A DNA stretch of 64,000 nucleotides from Ariolimax columbianus. Taxonomy: Eukaryota; Mollusca; Gastropoda; Stylommatophora; Arionidae. The stretch covers positions 21,003,955 through 21,067,954 of the forward strand of contig JAVGWX010000011.1 of NCBI GenBank assembly GCA_036924085.1, in the 5' to 3' direction. Below are positions 1 through 11,700 of the stretch, piece by piece (position 1 is the first letter of the stretch; every line of letters starts with the position of its first letter). The position numbers were made by a program, and so were the translations under genes. The notes under the pieces were generated by a model. The model worked only from the letters and a program-made list of their open reading frames with translations. It was not told where the DNA came from and made no database searches.

Positions 1-300
1 TATTTTACTTACCATCTCAAAGCAGATAATGGACAGATAGAAAGACTATTTCTCAAAGCTCCTTTGCATGGAGGACAAACAAGTTCCAGGTAAAACAGAC
101 TCTAATACAGAGAAGTAAATCAATATTTGGGACAACAACATCATGATGGGGGAATTGAAGGCAACATTGGAAATAATTAAGGTCGGCAAATCGATATTTA
201 TATATATATCTCACGGTAGAGGAGGAGCGACTAAGTAAGTAAGTATATATATATATATATTTCTTGTGTGTGTGCATGTGTGTATATTTTGTTAAATATT
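1..300. other. Intron, no gene seen; short (TA)n run
   Basis: Part of the large intron after dynein exon 10. It holds short TA runs at about 199-210 and 244-260 and no recognisable coding or repeat family. Confidence 0.5.
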
Positions 301-307
301 TTTTTGG

Positions 308-534
308 GGCATTTATCTTATTTCTCTATTCCACAAGACGGTGTGCGTTGCACTGTGGTTTTTATTTCGGCCCAGTGCATCCGACTTCAGCATGCATTTT
401 ATGTAAGGGTCTGCTTCCTCCTGCATTTTCTAAGGGTTTGCTTCCCCGAGGTAACGGACGGTGTTGTGATGGGGATCGAACCCAGCACCTTCGGGATGTG
501 AGCTGTGTCCCTTAACCAATAGTACACGCCATCC

Positions 535-536
<2 letters not shown>
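308..536 (-). mobile_element. tRNA-derived SINE, family S1
   Basis: Read on the minus strand it starts with an imperfect tRNA-like A box (near 513-527) and a canonical B box GGTTCGATCCC (472-483), followed by a body that recurs near 30.6, 34.8, 39.8 and 49.0 kb. The head abuts a long (TA)n run. Not a tRNA gene: there is no cloverleaf. Confidence 0.8.

Positions 537-602
<66 letters not shown>
537..602. repeat. (TA)n microsatellite
   Basis: About 33 uninterrupted TA units. A second TA run at 620-639 follows a 13-bp copy of the S1 head (605-617), suggesting that the repeat expanded next to or between SINE ends. Confidence 0.95.
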
Positions 603-607
<5 letters not shown>

Positions 608-639
608 GGGACGGCGTGGATATATATATATATATATAT

Positions 640-1345
640 CATCATAGGTGTCTCAGTCTTTGCAGACCATGCGCGTGGCACTCTGTAAGTAGCCTCTCAG
701 GGTGCTAAATATGGAGACCCTGGGCTGCCCAAACTGCAGGATCCTCCTTTCAACCTCGCTGGTGTAATCCAAAGCATGACAATTTGGCACCAGCTCAGCT
801 GAAGGAGCTGTTGGTGCTACCACTCTGGATTTTCTGTCTGGGTTTACTCCCGTAGCCCAAGGTTTCTCCCGAGGTTTCCACAAAGCAGCAGAGTCATTGC
901 CCGCAGATGCTAGTTATTTGAGACATCCGATGATACTCTCCTCGTCCCAGGACTAGCCAGCACTCTCTGAGACTTATGGGTTTAAACTCAGAGTTCCTCC
1001 TCTCTTAGGTGAACTGCCTGAACAGGCTAATGAGCTTCGTCTACCCGGGTTTAGAGTCAGAGTTTACCTTCTCTCAGATTGGCTTCCAACCAAGGTTAAT
1101 GAGCCCAATCTGCACGCCCAGTTATACCGCTGGGTACTCGGTTACGGCCCACAGCAGGCTGTTAGTAACAGGGGGCCCCTCATGAAGGTGCTGCTGGGGA
1201 CACAATAATGTAGGAGAGGCCATTGGCATGGAAACTCCTGAACGGCAAGCCAAACAGTGAATCCAGCAGTGATCTCTACATCTGGAAAGGAGAGGTTATA
1301 TCAGACGCTTCACTTTCCTTTAACGAGTAAGACGTCCAGCCCAGA
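640..1345. repeat. Unidentified dispersed-element-like block
   Basis: Non-coding-looking, GC-richer block bounded on both sides by TA microsatellites (620-639 and 1362-1382). It has no long open frame and no second copy was noticed here. The character is that of a degraded LINE or SINE tail, but I do not recognise it. Confidence 0.35.
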
Positions 1346-1383
1346 CCTGGCTACCCCCAATATATATATATATATATATATAT

Positions 1384-1600
1384 GGGAGCCATGGTAGTGC
1401 TGTGGTTAGTGCACTGGTTTGGTGCCGGATTTTTTCCCGATCTCAAAAGTTCAGGGATTGACACAACATCACAAATTGGGCAACTGAACTAGTATGGGAA
1501 GTTATGGCAGGCAGCGTGATGCTTGCTTACCACATCACCCCCAGTGTGCCGTTGGTCAAGATAATATGGGCCTAACACCATATTCCCCCAATATGCCACA
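1384..1600 (+). mobile_element. tRNA-like SINE, family S2
   Basis: Shares its head (gtggttagtgcact) and its tail (taacaccatattccc) with the copy at 36920-37190. The A-box-like element is at about 1393-1410; the B box is degraded in this copy. Confidence 0.65.
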
Positions 1601-1616
1601 CAACATGTAAACAAAT

Positions 1617-1688
1617 GTATTCCTCTATGAAATGAATTCCTCTATGTAATGTATTCCTCTATGTAATGTATTCCTCTATGTAAGGTAT
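1617..1688 (+). repeat. Short tandem repeat, about 17 bp x 4
   Basis: Four near-identical copies of tattcctctatgtaatg with single-base changes. Confidence 0.8.
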
Positions 1689-1689
1689 T

Positions 1690-1970
1690 ACTCATCTTAC
1701 ACATGGGAAGCCAGTCTTGTCAAACTCTGCCTCCCGCTGCCTCCCATGCCCAAGAGTAGGGCATTGCCAAGTGGCTGTCTCAAAATACGAGCCACGCGGC
1801 TGACGTGTGATATGGCATCCATGAACAGCACTAGCTCCATTTTCTTCGTAGACTGTTGGTTGAACTCATTCAGAAACTCTTCTAAACATCTCTGTCCCTA
1901 AAGAAGAACGGTACAATATGCATGTCTGTTATGTTAAGGCATTCTGTGAAACAAATTTGGGTTAATGTGA
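1690..1970. other. Intron, nothing recognised
   Basis: No supported gene or repeat copy. Confidence 0.4.
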
Positions 1971-2021
1971 GATGTTGTTGCTATTGCTGCTGTTGTTGGT
2001 TGTTGTTGCTGTTGTTGTTGT

Positions 2022-2052
<31 letters not shown>

Positions 2053-2258
2053 ACTGCCGCTGTTATTGCTGTTGCTGCTGTTCTTGTTGTTACTGTTGTT
2101 GTTATTGCTGCTGTTGTTGGTTGTTGTTGCTGCTGCTGTTGTTGTTACTGCCGCTGTTATTGCTGTTGCTGCTGTTGTTGTTGTTACTGTTGTTGCTATT
2201 GCTGCTGTTGTTGGTTGTTGTTGCTGCTGTTGTTGCTGTTGTTACTGCCGCTGTTGGT

Positions 2259-2292
<34 letters not shown>

Positions 2293-2370
2293 CAGTTGTT
2301 GTTATTATTGCTGCTGCTGTTATTGCTGCTGCTGTTGTTGCTGCTGTTGTTGTTGTTGTTGCTGTTTAAT
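1971..2370. repeat. (TTG/TGC)n microsatellite, about 400 bp
   Basis: Imperfect trinucleotide run of TGT/TGC/TTG with occasional TAC or TAT. It ends exactly where a family-B SINE-like element begins in reverse (taatgcccacaatgag). Other copies of that element end in (CAA)n, so this is an expanded CAA tail. Long homopolymeric open frames here are artefacts. Confidence 0.9.
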
Positions 2371-2650
2371 GCCCACAATGAGTTTGTTTACTCTTTTGCT
2401 CACACTGAAAAGGGCGTTGAGTGGTGGGTTACAGTAGCTATCCTTACATCCCATGCATGCTGATGAAGATGGGCTGTGGTCCTCCTGGCCGTTGTGCTAT
2501 GCTTGGCTTCATCTGCATGACTCTCGCTACTACAAAGATCACGTCGATTCACATCTTGTCAGTCAGACTGCCATGAAAACAGTCTATGTGGAAGAAAGAT
2601 AGTGGTCTTTGATAGTATGTTGTGCCTGACCAGACTAGCATCTCAGTTCC
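2371..2650 (-). mobile_element. Family-B dispersed element with (CAA)n tail
   Basis: Homologous to the blocks at 26795-27195, 32690-33082 and 59815-60160, which lie in the opposite orientation. Shared words include the GACCAG/ACTAG start and cattgtgagcatt before the CAA tail. Non-coding. Confidence 0.7.
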
Positions 2651-2689
2651 CCATCAAAGTGAAATAACTTAGTATTGTAGTCAAACAGC

Positions 2690-4398
2690 AAACTGAGGGG
2701 AACTTGGTGGTCTAAAGGTGAGGTGTCTTCCTCGGGTGTCGAAGGTCATGCGTTCTTCTTCTTCTTCTTCTGCGTACGCAGTCAGACAGTAACCATTATT
2801 TTTTCGAAAAAAGCGGCGGTCATCCTGAGGCTGTCGCCACTGCCATAGAGCTTGTCTTGCAGTTCCACTGGTAATGGCCACATCTGCTCTCTCTGATCCT
2901 CGTATGTCGGGCAGTTCTGCAGCAGATGTTCAGCGGTCATTTTACCAGTACCGCACGGGCATTCGTCGGTACACCCTATCTTCAATTTGTTGAATAGGTG
3001 GTACCTCAGTCTATTGTGGCCAGTGCGAAGTCTGAAGACAACGACCTGCTCTCTTCGGTTCAACTGGTAATAGGCATCGTTTTTGGTGTAACCAGTATGT
3101 TCGGTTTCCCATTTGGTCATGTATCTGGCTTTGATAAGCCGGTTTGACTCTTCGTACGTCATACTGGTATCTGTTTGTGGTAGTCTTGCACCTTCTTTTG
3201 CCAGTCTGTCTGCCTCCTCGTTGCCTTGGATGTTGCAGTGTGATGGGACCCACTGTACCACTACCCTTTTTGGTGCGGACTGCTGGCACAGTTTGCAGAG
3301 TGCTGCTCTTAAGTCATTAAGCTCAGTGTTTTTCTGGCTTTTTAGCGCTGTGACTACGGCGAGAGCATCTGTCAGCAGGACTATATGGCTCTCATTTTCA
3401 CTGTGTGTCACCATTTCTTCCACTGCCGCCCTCAGTGCCTCTGCCTCCGCTCTGAAATTGCTTGTGTACTTACCAGTAGCGAATGACAGTGTTATTTTTC
3501 TGCCATTTGGTAGGTTCAGGAATGCTCCTGCCCCTCCGTTCTATGTTGTGTTTGTTACAGAGCCGTCGGTGTATGCATGGGTCCAGTCCATGCTTGGGTA
3601 GCTTTTCGTTATGAAGCTTAGGGTAGTATCTCTCCTTTCTTTTTCAGTCTGGCAGTTTTTGTTTGCAATACCTGGTATATTTTCTACCACCTCTGGAAAT
3701 ATATCCTGCCTCCAGGTAGATTTTCGTACAGTAGTGATGGGTTTTGGTGTTGTTAGTGCGTTTATGGGATCTTCGTGCATCTTTGCTTTGGCTATTTCTG
3801 CAAAGTTTCTCCGCTTTAGTTTCCCATTTCCCAAATTGTTTAGTCTCCGGTGCATTGGATGGTCGGTCAGTCTTCCGAGTTTCTCTGACTGCAGCTGGGC
3901 TCTGCAGTCTCTTCTATCGGTCATGGATTGCAGTTTTGTAATCTTTTCAAGTTCTACAATTGGCGTTGACTTCATGCCTCCTGTAATAACTCTCATGGCT
4001 TGGTTTTGGAGTTTGCTAACTTTATCGAAGTTCGCCTTTGCTGCTGTTGTCCATGCCGCAATGCCATACTCGAGAACTGGTCTCACTCTTTCAGTGTACA
4101 GTTTCTTTAGTATGCTTTCGTCTGCTCCCCAGCTCATGCGTTCGAATCACAGTGAACACCGGGATATTTTTCACATGGATCTTCTGGTAAAATTCCCCTA
4201 TCTCTGAGTAGTGAGAACAAACTCTCGTGTTCCGTGTCGAGCACTTGGAAGTTGAAGATCGAAAAGAGTAGGTTCTAATGTTTGAGTCATTAAGATGGAC
4301 TCGCACATCGGTTAAACCATCCTCAAAGAAACTGGTTGTATACAGACTCTGTAGAGTCTACTAAACCAGTATAAATACGTTAAGTTAAGTCAATGTCG
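2690..4398 (+). mobile_element. tRNA-derived SINE family S3, split by a LINE
   Basis: The head (2690-2755) and the remainder (4144-4398) together match the uninterrupted copy at 37420-37853. The B-box-like GCGTTCGAATCAC spans the insertion point. The 3' end (about 4328-4398, aaactggttgtatacagact and a gttaagttaagt tail) is shared with a LINE family in this window. Confidence 0.8.
2756..4133 (-). mobile_element. 5'-truncated LINE with RT C-terminus and RNase H
   Basis: Minus strand. The first part (4133-3544) has the RT thumb signature RPVLEYGIAAWTTAAKANFD; then comes an RNase H domain: AYTDGSV (catalytic Asp), FRAEAEALRAA (catalytic Glu), LLTDALAVVTAL, and WVPSHCNIQGNEEADRLAKE. A zinc-like CxC..H..C motif follows (ECPCGTGKMTAEHLLQNCP). 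A single in-frame TAG at 3541-3543 breaks the frame. It ends in a (GAA)n tail. A 10-bp target-site duplication tcatgcgttc flanks it (2746-2755 and 4134-4143). Dead copy. Confidence 0.9.
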
Positions 4399-5160
4399 AT
4401 CAATAAAAATTTGTGCACTAAGTCTGTACCCATGAAAAAAATGATTTCTATTTGTGTGTGTATAGACAGACAGAAAGATAGATAGAGACAGACAGACAGA
4501 GAGGCAGGCACACACACATATAAATACATGTGTTTTTGCTACCTTCTTCTATCTCAGAAACTAACATACACACAATAAAAAACAATAACACCAATAAGCT
4601 CTTTATTAATACATGTCTCTCACATCTGTTTACAGGCTCACAGAACCTTGTAACTAAGTTTACGGTTGCCAGGAATGTGAGTCGACGGTGACCCAGGGTC
4701 ATCTGCCGGTCAACGCTAACAGGTCTATTTTCATTGTTACACATTTTCGTTGGTAAAACACGCCTGAATCAGCTACTTAAAGTCATTCTTAACCTCGCAT
4801 TTACTGGGAGTTGTTTGGAATTTGAGGTATAACAGGAAAGTGCCATTATTCCTATGTACTACCATGCAAGTTTGAAAGTTCTATTTTTAATAGATTGTGT
4901 GTTATCGTCGTTTTAGTAAAACCAGAAATTATAAGAGAAATTATGGCACAATTTGTTTCACTTTTGTTATAAAAATTACTATTTTCTTACTACTACAACA
5001 AAAAGTTGAAGCAAATAAATTCATCTACCACACACAGAGCTCTCTGTGAAACAATCAAGTCACTGCCTAACAGCTAACTTGTATAATAGACATTTCTGTG
5101 TGGATAAGTCATATCAGAAATCAGTCTATTATTTTGTTTTGTAAAGAACACACAACCAGC
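4399..5160. other. Intron; microsatellite-like tract and a short shared block
   Basis: Contains a gata/gaca/caca-rich tract (4455-4520). The block at 4541-4640 (tatctcagaaactaacata... ctctttatt) recurs at about 31482-31560. No gene seen. Confidence 0.5.
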
Positions 5161-5165
5161 TGATA

Positions 5166-5420
5166 ATGGGTCACAACATTGAAACACATATGAGATGTTT
5201 GAGTGACTTGTGCAGAATGTGTGGAGGACGTACATTGTCCAGGAAAGACAAAGATCTTCAGAAAAAACCACTATTATGTAGAGCCTTTCAGAATGATTTG
5301 TTTATTATTTTTGGTATCGATATAAATTCAGACGCGGATGAAAAACATTCGGCCACCTTGTGTTGTTTTAAGATGTTTAATTTAAAGAGAAGACAGTCAA
5401 ACTTCTCTAAACTAGGCTAA
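5166..5420 (+). pseudogene. Transposase N-terminal zinc domain, N-RAG/RAG1-N-like
   Basis: An 84-residue open frame with SDLCRMCGGR (CxxC) near residues 13-22, a Cys about 20 residues later (LLCRAF), FIIFGIDINSDADEKHSATL and a closing CCFKMF. The C-x2-C...C...H...C pattern with F.iFGxDxxxDxxxxH is what I know from the RAG1-N-like domain of N-RAG-type transposon proteins of molluscs and cnidarians. The open frame stops at 5418-5420. The C-terminal coding part of the same family follows at 5440, so several hundred residues of the middle are missing. A domain search would test this. Confidence 0.6.
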
Positions 5421-5439
5421 ATAAGCTGCTTGTCGATAA

Positions 5440-5790
5440 TAGTGTATGCAGTTACAACCACTACAATAGCTTACACATCAAATTCTTTAATAATAAACAA
5501 GGTATTCAAAATTCGAAACCTCTTTGACGCACTAAACAAAATATACGCTGAAATCCACCATGTAGTATCCCACACAGACCCCATAAACACACAACCTACA
5601 GAAGATATACAAGCATGCATTGATACATACATGACAATGTACAGGAAATTCTTTCCACAAAAAACTCTTCCAATGCAGCACATTCTAGAACATTGCTGTG
5701 AACCATGGCTAGAGAGATACAGATTTGGCCTAGGATTTTACGGGAAACAGGGAGGAGAGCTTCTACACTCTTCTATTGGCAAACTAGGGA
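5440..5790 (+). pseudogene. Transposase C-terminal region, left half (split by satellite)
   Basis: Open frame with LFDALNKIYAEIHHVV, MQHILEHCCEPWLERYRFGL and GFYGKQGGELLHSSIGKL. The last segment fits the conserved GEQGGExxHxxxNKL motif of an animal transposon-derived protein family, usually preceded by a K/M-H-xLE-H-xxP-W motif as here. From 5750 the frame runs into the 37-bp satellite. The coding sequence resumes beyond the array at 20805. Confidence 0.65.
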
Positions 5791-8700
5791 GGAGAGCTAC
5801 ACTCTTCTATTGTAAAACTAGAGAGGAGAGCTTCTACACTCTTCTATTGTAAAACTAGAGAGGAGAGCTTCTACACTGTTCTATTGTAAAACTAGGGAGG
5901 AGAGCTTCTACACTCTTCTAATGTAAAACTAGGGAGGAGAGCTTCTACACTCTTCTATTGTAAAACTAGGGAGGAGAGCTTCTACACTGTTCTATTGTAA
6001 AACTAGGGAGGAGAGCTTCTACACTCTTCTAATGTAAAACTAGGGAGGAGAGCTTCTACACTCTTCTATTGTAAAACTAGGGAGGAGAGCTTCTACACTG
6101 TTCTATTGTAAAACTAGGGAGGAGAGCTTCTACACTCTTCTAATGTAAAACTAGGGAGGAGAGCTTCTACACTCTTCTATTGTAAAACTAAGGAGGAGAG
6201 CTTCTACACTCTTCTATTGTCAAACTAGGGAGGAGAGCTACTACACTCTTCTATTGTAAAACTAGGGAGGAGAGCTTCTACACTCTTCTATTGTAAAACT
6301 AGGGAGGAGAGCTTCTACACTCTTCTATTGCATACTAGGGAGGAGAGCTTCTACACTCTTCTATTGTAAAACTAGAGAGGAGAGCTTCTACACTCTTCTA
6401 TTGGCAAACTAGGGAGGAGAGCTTCTACACTCTTCTATTGGCAAACTAGGGAGGAGAGCTTCTACACTCTTCTATTGGCAAACTAGGGAGGACAGCTTCT
6501 ACACTCTTCTATTGGCAAACTAGGGAGGAGAGCTTCTACACTCTTCTATTGGCAAACTAGGGAGGAGAGCTACACTCTTCTATTGTAAAACTAGAGAGGA
6601 GAGCTTCTACACTCTTCTATTGTAAAACTAAAGAGGAGAGCTTCTACACTGTTCTATTGTAAAACTAGGGAGGAGAGCTTCTACACTCTTCTAATGTAAA
6701 ACTAGGGAGGAGAGCTTCTACACTCTTCTATTGTAAAACTAGGGAGGAGAGCTTCTACACTGTTCTATTGTAAAACTAGGGAGGAGAGCTTCTACACTCT
6801 TCTAATGTAAAACTAGGGAGGAGAGCTTCTACACTCTTCTATTGTAAAACTAGGGAGGAGAGCTTCTACACTGTTCTATTGTAAAACTAGGGAGGAGAGC
6901 TTCTACACTCTTCTAATGTAAAACTAGGGAGGAGAGCTTCTACACTCTTCTATTGTAAAACTAAGGAGGAGAGCTTCTACACTCTTCTATTGTCAAACTA
7001 GGGAGGAGAGCTACTACACTCTTCTATTGTAAAACTAGGGAGGAGAGCTTCTACACTCTTCTATTGTAAAACTAGGGAGGAGAGCTTCTACACTCTTCTA
7101 TTGCATACTAGGGAGGAGAGCTTCTACACTCTTCTATTGTAAAACTAGAGAGGAGAGCTTCTACACTCTTCTATTGGCAAACTAGGGAGGAGAGCTTCTA
7201 CACTCTTCTATTGGCAAACTAGGGAGGAGAGCTTCTACACTCTTCTATTGGCAAACTAGGGAGGACAGCTTCTACACTCTTCTATTGGCAAACTAGGGAG
7301 GAGAGCTTCTACACTCTTCTATTGGCAAACTAGGGAGGAGAGCTACACTCTTCTATTGTAAAACTAGAGAGGAGAGCTTCTACACTCTTCTATTGTAAAA
7401 CTAAAGAGGAGAGCTTCTACACTGTTCTATTGTAAAACTAGGGAGGAGAGCTTCTACACTCTTCTAATGTAAAACTAGGGAGGAGAGCTTCTACACTCTT
7501 CTATTGTAAAACTAGGGAGGAGAGCTTCTACACTGTTCTATTGTAAAACTAGGGAGGAGAGCTTCTACACTCTTCTAATGTAAAACTAGGGAGGAGAGCT
7601 TCTACACTCTTCTATTGTAAAACTAGGGAGGAGAGCTTCTACACTGTTCTATTGTAAAACTAGGGAGGAGAGCTTCTACACTCTACTAATGTAAAACTAG
7701 GGAGGAGAGCTTCTACACTCTTCTATTGTAAAACTAAGGAGGAGAGCTTCTACACTCTTCTATTGTCAAACTAGGGAGGAGAGCTACTACACTCTTCTAT
7801 TGTAAAACTAGGGAGGAGAGCTTCTACACTCTTCTATTGTAAAACTAGGGAGGAGAGCTTCTACACTCTTCTATTGCATACTAGGGAGGAGAGCTTCTAC
7901 ACTCTTCTATTGTAAAACTAGAGAGGAGAGCTTCTACACTCTTCTATTGGCAAACTAGGGAGGAGAGCTTCTACACTCTTCTATTGGCAAACTAGGGAGG
8001 AGAGCTTCTACACTCTTCTATTGGCAAACTAGGGAGGACAGCTTCTACACTCTTCTATTGGCAAACTAGGGAGGAGAGCTTCTACACTCTTCTATTGGCA
8101 AACTAGGGAGGAGAGCTACACTCTTCTATTGGCAAACTAGGGAGGAGAGCTACACTCTTCTATTGGCAAACTAGGGAGGAGAGCTACACTCTTCTATTGG
8201 CAAACTAGGGAGGAGAGCTACGCTCTTCTATTGGCAAACTAGGGAGGAGAGCTTCTACACTCTTCTATTGGCTAACTAGGGAGGAGAGCTACACTCTTCT
8301 ATTGGCAAACTAGGGAGGAGAGCTTCTACACTCTTCTATTGGCTAACTAGGGAGGAGAGCTACACTCTTCTATTGGCAAACTAGGGAGGAGAGCTACACT
8401 CTTCTATTGGCAAACTAGGTAGGAGAGCTACACTCTTCTATTGGCAAACTAGGGAGGAGAGCTACACTCTTCTATTGGCAAACTAGGGAGGAGAGCTACA
8501 CTCTTCTATTGTAAAACTAGGGAGGAGAGCTTCTACACTCTTCTATTGTAAAACTAGGGAGGAGAGCTTCTACACTCTTCTATTGTAAAACTAGGGAGGA
8601 GAGCTTCTACACTCTTCTATTGTAAAACTAGAGAGGAGAGCTTCAACACTCTTCTATTGGCAAACTAGGGAGGAGAGCTTCTACACTCTTCTATTGGCAA

Positions 8701-11700
8701 ACTAGGGAAGAGAGCTTCTACACTCTTCTATTGGCAAACTAGGGAGGAGAGCTTCTACGCTCTTCTATTGTAAAACTAGGGAGGAGAGCTTCTACACTCT
8801 TCTATTGTAAAACTAGGGAGGAGAGCTTCTACACTCTTCTATTGGCAAACTAGGGAGGACAGCTTCTACACTCTTCTATTGGCAAACTAGGGAGGAGAAC
8901 TTCTACACTCTTCTATTGTAAAACTAGGGAGGAGAGCTTCACTCTTCTATTGGCAAACTAGGGAGGAGAGCTACACTCTTCTATTGACAAACTAGGGAGG
9001 ACAGCTTCTACACTCTTCTATTGGCAAACTAGGGAGGAGAGCTTCTACACTCTTCTATTGGCAAACTAGGGAGGAGAGCTACACTCTTCTATTGGCAAAC
9101 AAGGGAGGAGAGCTACACTCTTCTATTGGCAAACTAGGGAGGAGAGCTTCTACACTCTTCTATTGTAAAACTAGGGAGGAGAGCTACACTCTTCTATTGT
9201 AAAACTAGAGAGGAGAGCTTCTACACTCTTCTATTGTAAAACTAGGGAGGAGAGCTTCTACACTCTTCTATTGGCAAACTAGGGAGGACAGCTTCTACAC
9301 TCTTCTATTGGCAAACTAGGGAGGAGAACTTCTACACTCTTCTATTGTAAAACTAGGGAGGAGAGCTTCACTCTTCTATTGGCAAACTAGGGAGGAGAGC
9401 TACACTCTTCTATTGACAAACTAGGGAGGACAGCTTCTACACTCTTCTATTGGCAAACTAGGGAGGAGAGCTTCTACACTCTTCTATTGGCAAACTAGGG
9501 AGGAGAGCTACACTCTTCTATTGGCAAACTAGGGAGGAGAGCTACACTCTTCTATTGGCAAACTAGGGAGGAGAGCTTCTACACTCTTCTATTGTAAAAC
9601 TAGGGAGGAGAGCTACACTCTTCTATTGTAAAACTAGAGAGGAGAGCTTCTACACTCTTCTATTGTAAAACTAGGGAGGAGAGCTTCTACACTCTTCTAT
9701 TGGCAAACTAGGGAGGAGAACTTCTACACTCTTCTATTGTAAAACTAGGGAGGAGAGCTTCTACACTCTTCTATTGGCAAACTAGGGAGGAGAGCTACAC
9801 TCTTCTATTGTAAAACTAGGGAGGAGAGCTTCTACACTCTTCTATTGCCAAACTAGGGAGGAGAACTTCTACACTCTTCTATTGTAAAACTAGGGAGGAG
9901 AGCTACACTCTTCTATTGTAAAACTAGAGAGGAGAGCTTCTACACTCTTCTATTGGCAAACTAGGGAGAAGAGCTTCTACACTCTTCTATTGTAAAACTA
10001 GGGAGGAGAGCTTCTACACTCTTCTATTGTAAAACTAGGGAGGAGAGCTACACTCTTCTATTGTAAAACTAGGGAGGAGAGCTTCTACACTCTTCTATTG
10101 GCAAACTAGGGAGGAGAGCTTCTACACTCTTCTATTGTAAAACTAGGGAGGAGAGCTTCTACACTTCTATTGTAAAACTAGGGAGGAGAGCTTCTACACT
10201 TCTATTGTAAAACTAGGGAGGAGAGCTTCAACACTCTTCTATTGGCAAACTAGAGAGGAGAGCTTCTACACTCTTCTATTGGCAAACTAGGGAGGAGAGC
10301 TACACTCTCCTATTGTAAAACTAGAGAGGAGAGCTTCTACACTCTTTTATTGTAAAACTAGGGAGGAGAGCTTCTACACTCTTCTATTGGCAAACTAGGG
10401 AGGAGAGCTTCTACACTCTTCTATTGGCAAACTAGGGAGGAGAGCTTCTACACTCTTCTATTGTAAAACTAGGGAGGAGAGCTTCTACACTCTTCTATTG
10501 TAAAACTAGGGAGGAGAGCTTCTACACTCTTCTATTGTAAAACTAGGGAGGAGAGCTTCTACACTCTTCTATTGTAAAACTAGGGAGGAGAGCTTCTACA
10601 CTCTTCTATTGCCAAACTAGGGAGGAGAGCTTCTACACTCTTCTATTGGCAAACTAGGGAGGAGAGCTTCTACACTCTTCTATTGTAAAACTAGGGAGGA
10701 GAGCTTCTACACTCTTCTATTGGCAAACTAGGGAGGAGAGCTTCTACACTCTTCTATTGTAAAACTAGGGAGGAGAGCTTCTACACTCTTCTATTGGCAA
10801 ACTAGGGAGGAGAGCTTCTACACTCTTCTATTGGCAAACTAGGGAGGAGAGCTTCTACACTCTTCTATTGTAAAACTAGGGAGGAGAGCTTCTACACTCT
10901 TCTATTGGCAAACTAGGGAAGAGAGCTTCTACACTCTTCTATTGGCAAACTAGGGAGGAGACCTTCTACACTCTTCTATTGTAAAACTAGGGAGGAGAGC
11001 TTCTACACTCTTCTATTGTAAAACTAGGGAGGAGAGCTTCTACACTCTTCTATTGTAAAACTAGGGAGGAGAGCTTCTACACTCTTCTATTGGCAAACTA
11101 GAGAGGAGAGCTTCTACACTCTTCTATTGTAAAACTAGGGAGGAGAGCTTCTACACTCTTCTATTGTAAAACTAGGGAGGAGAGCTTCTACACTCTTCTA
11201 TTGTAAAACTAGGGAGGAGAGCTTCTACACTCTTCTATTGTAAAACTAGGGAGGAGAGCTTCTACACTCTTCTATTGCCAAACTAGGGAGGAGAGCTTCT
11301 TCACTCTTCTATTGGCAAACTAGGGAGGAGAGCTTCTACACTCTTCTATTGTAAAACTAGGGAGGAGAGCTTCTACACTCATCTATTGTAAAACTAGGGA
11401 GGAGAGCTTCTTCACTCTTCTATTGGCAAACTAGGGAGGAGAGCTTCTACTCTTCTATTGTAAAACTAGGGAGGAGAGCTTCTGCACTCTTCTATTGGTA
11501 AACTAGGGAGGAGAACTTCTACACTCTTCAATTGTAAAACTAGAGAGGAGATCTTCTACACTCTTCTATTGGCAAACTAGGGAGGAGAACTTCTACACTC
11601 TTCTATTGGCAAACTAGGGAGGAGAACTTCTATACTCTTCTATTGTAAAACTAGGGAGGAGAGCTTCTACACTCTTCTATTGGCAAACTAGGGAGGAGAG

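Noticed and set aside
1922..2463. Long poly-Leu/Cys/Val open frames
   Set aside because: Translations of a (TTG/TGC)n microsatellite in three frames.
2782..4137. Functional host RNase H or RT gene
   Set aside because: Flanked by a target-site duplication and a GAA tail, broken by a stop; it is a dead LINE.
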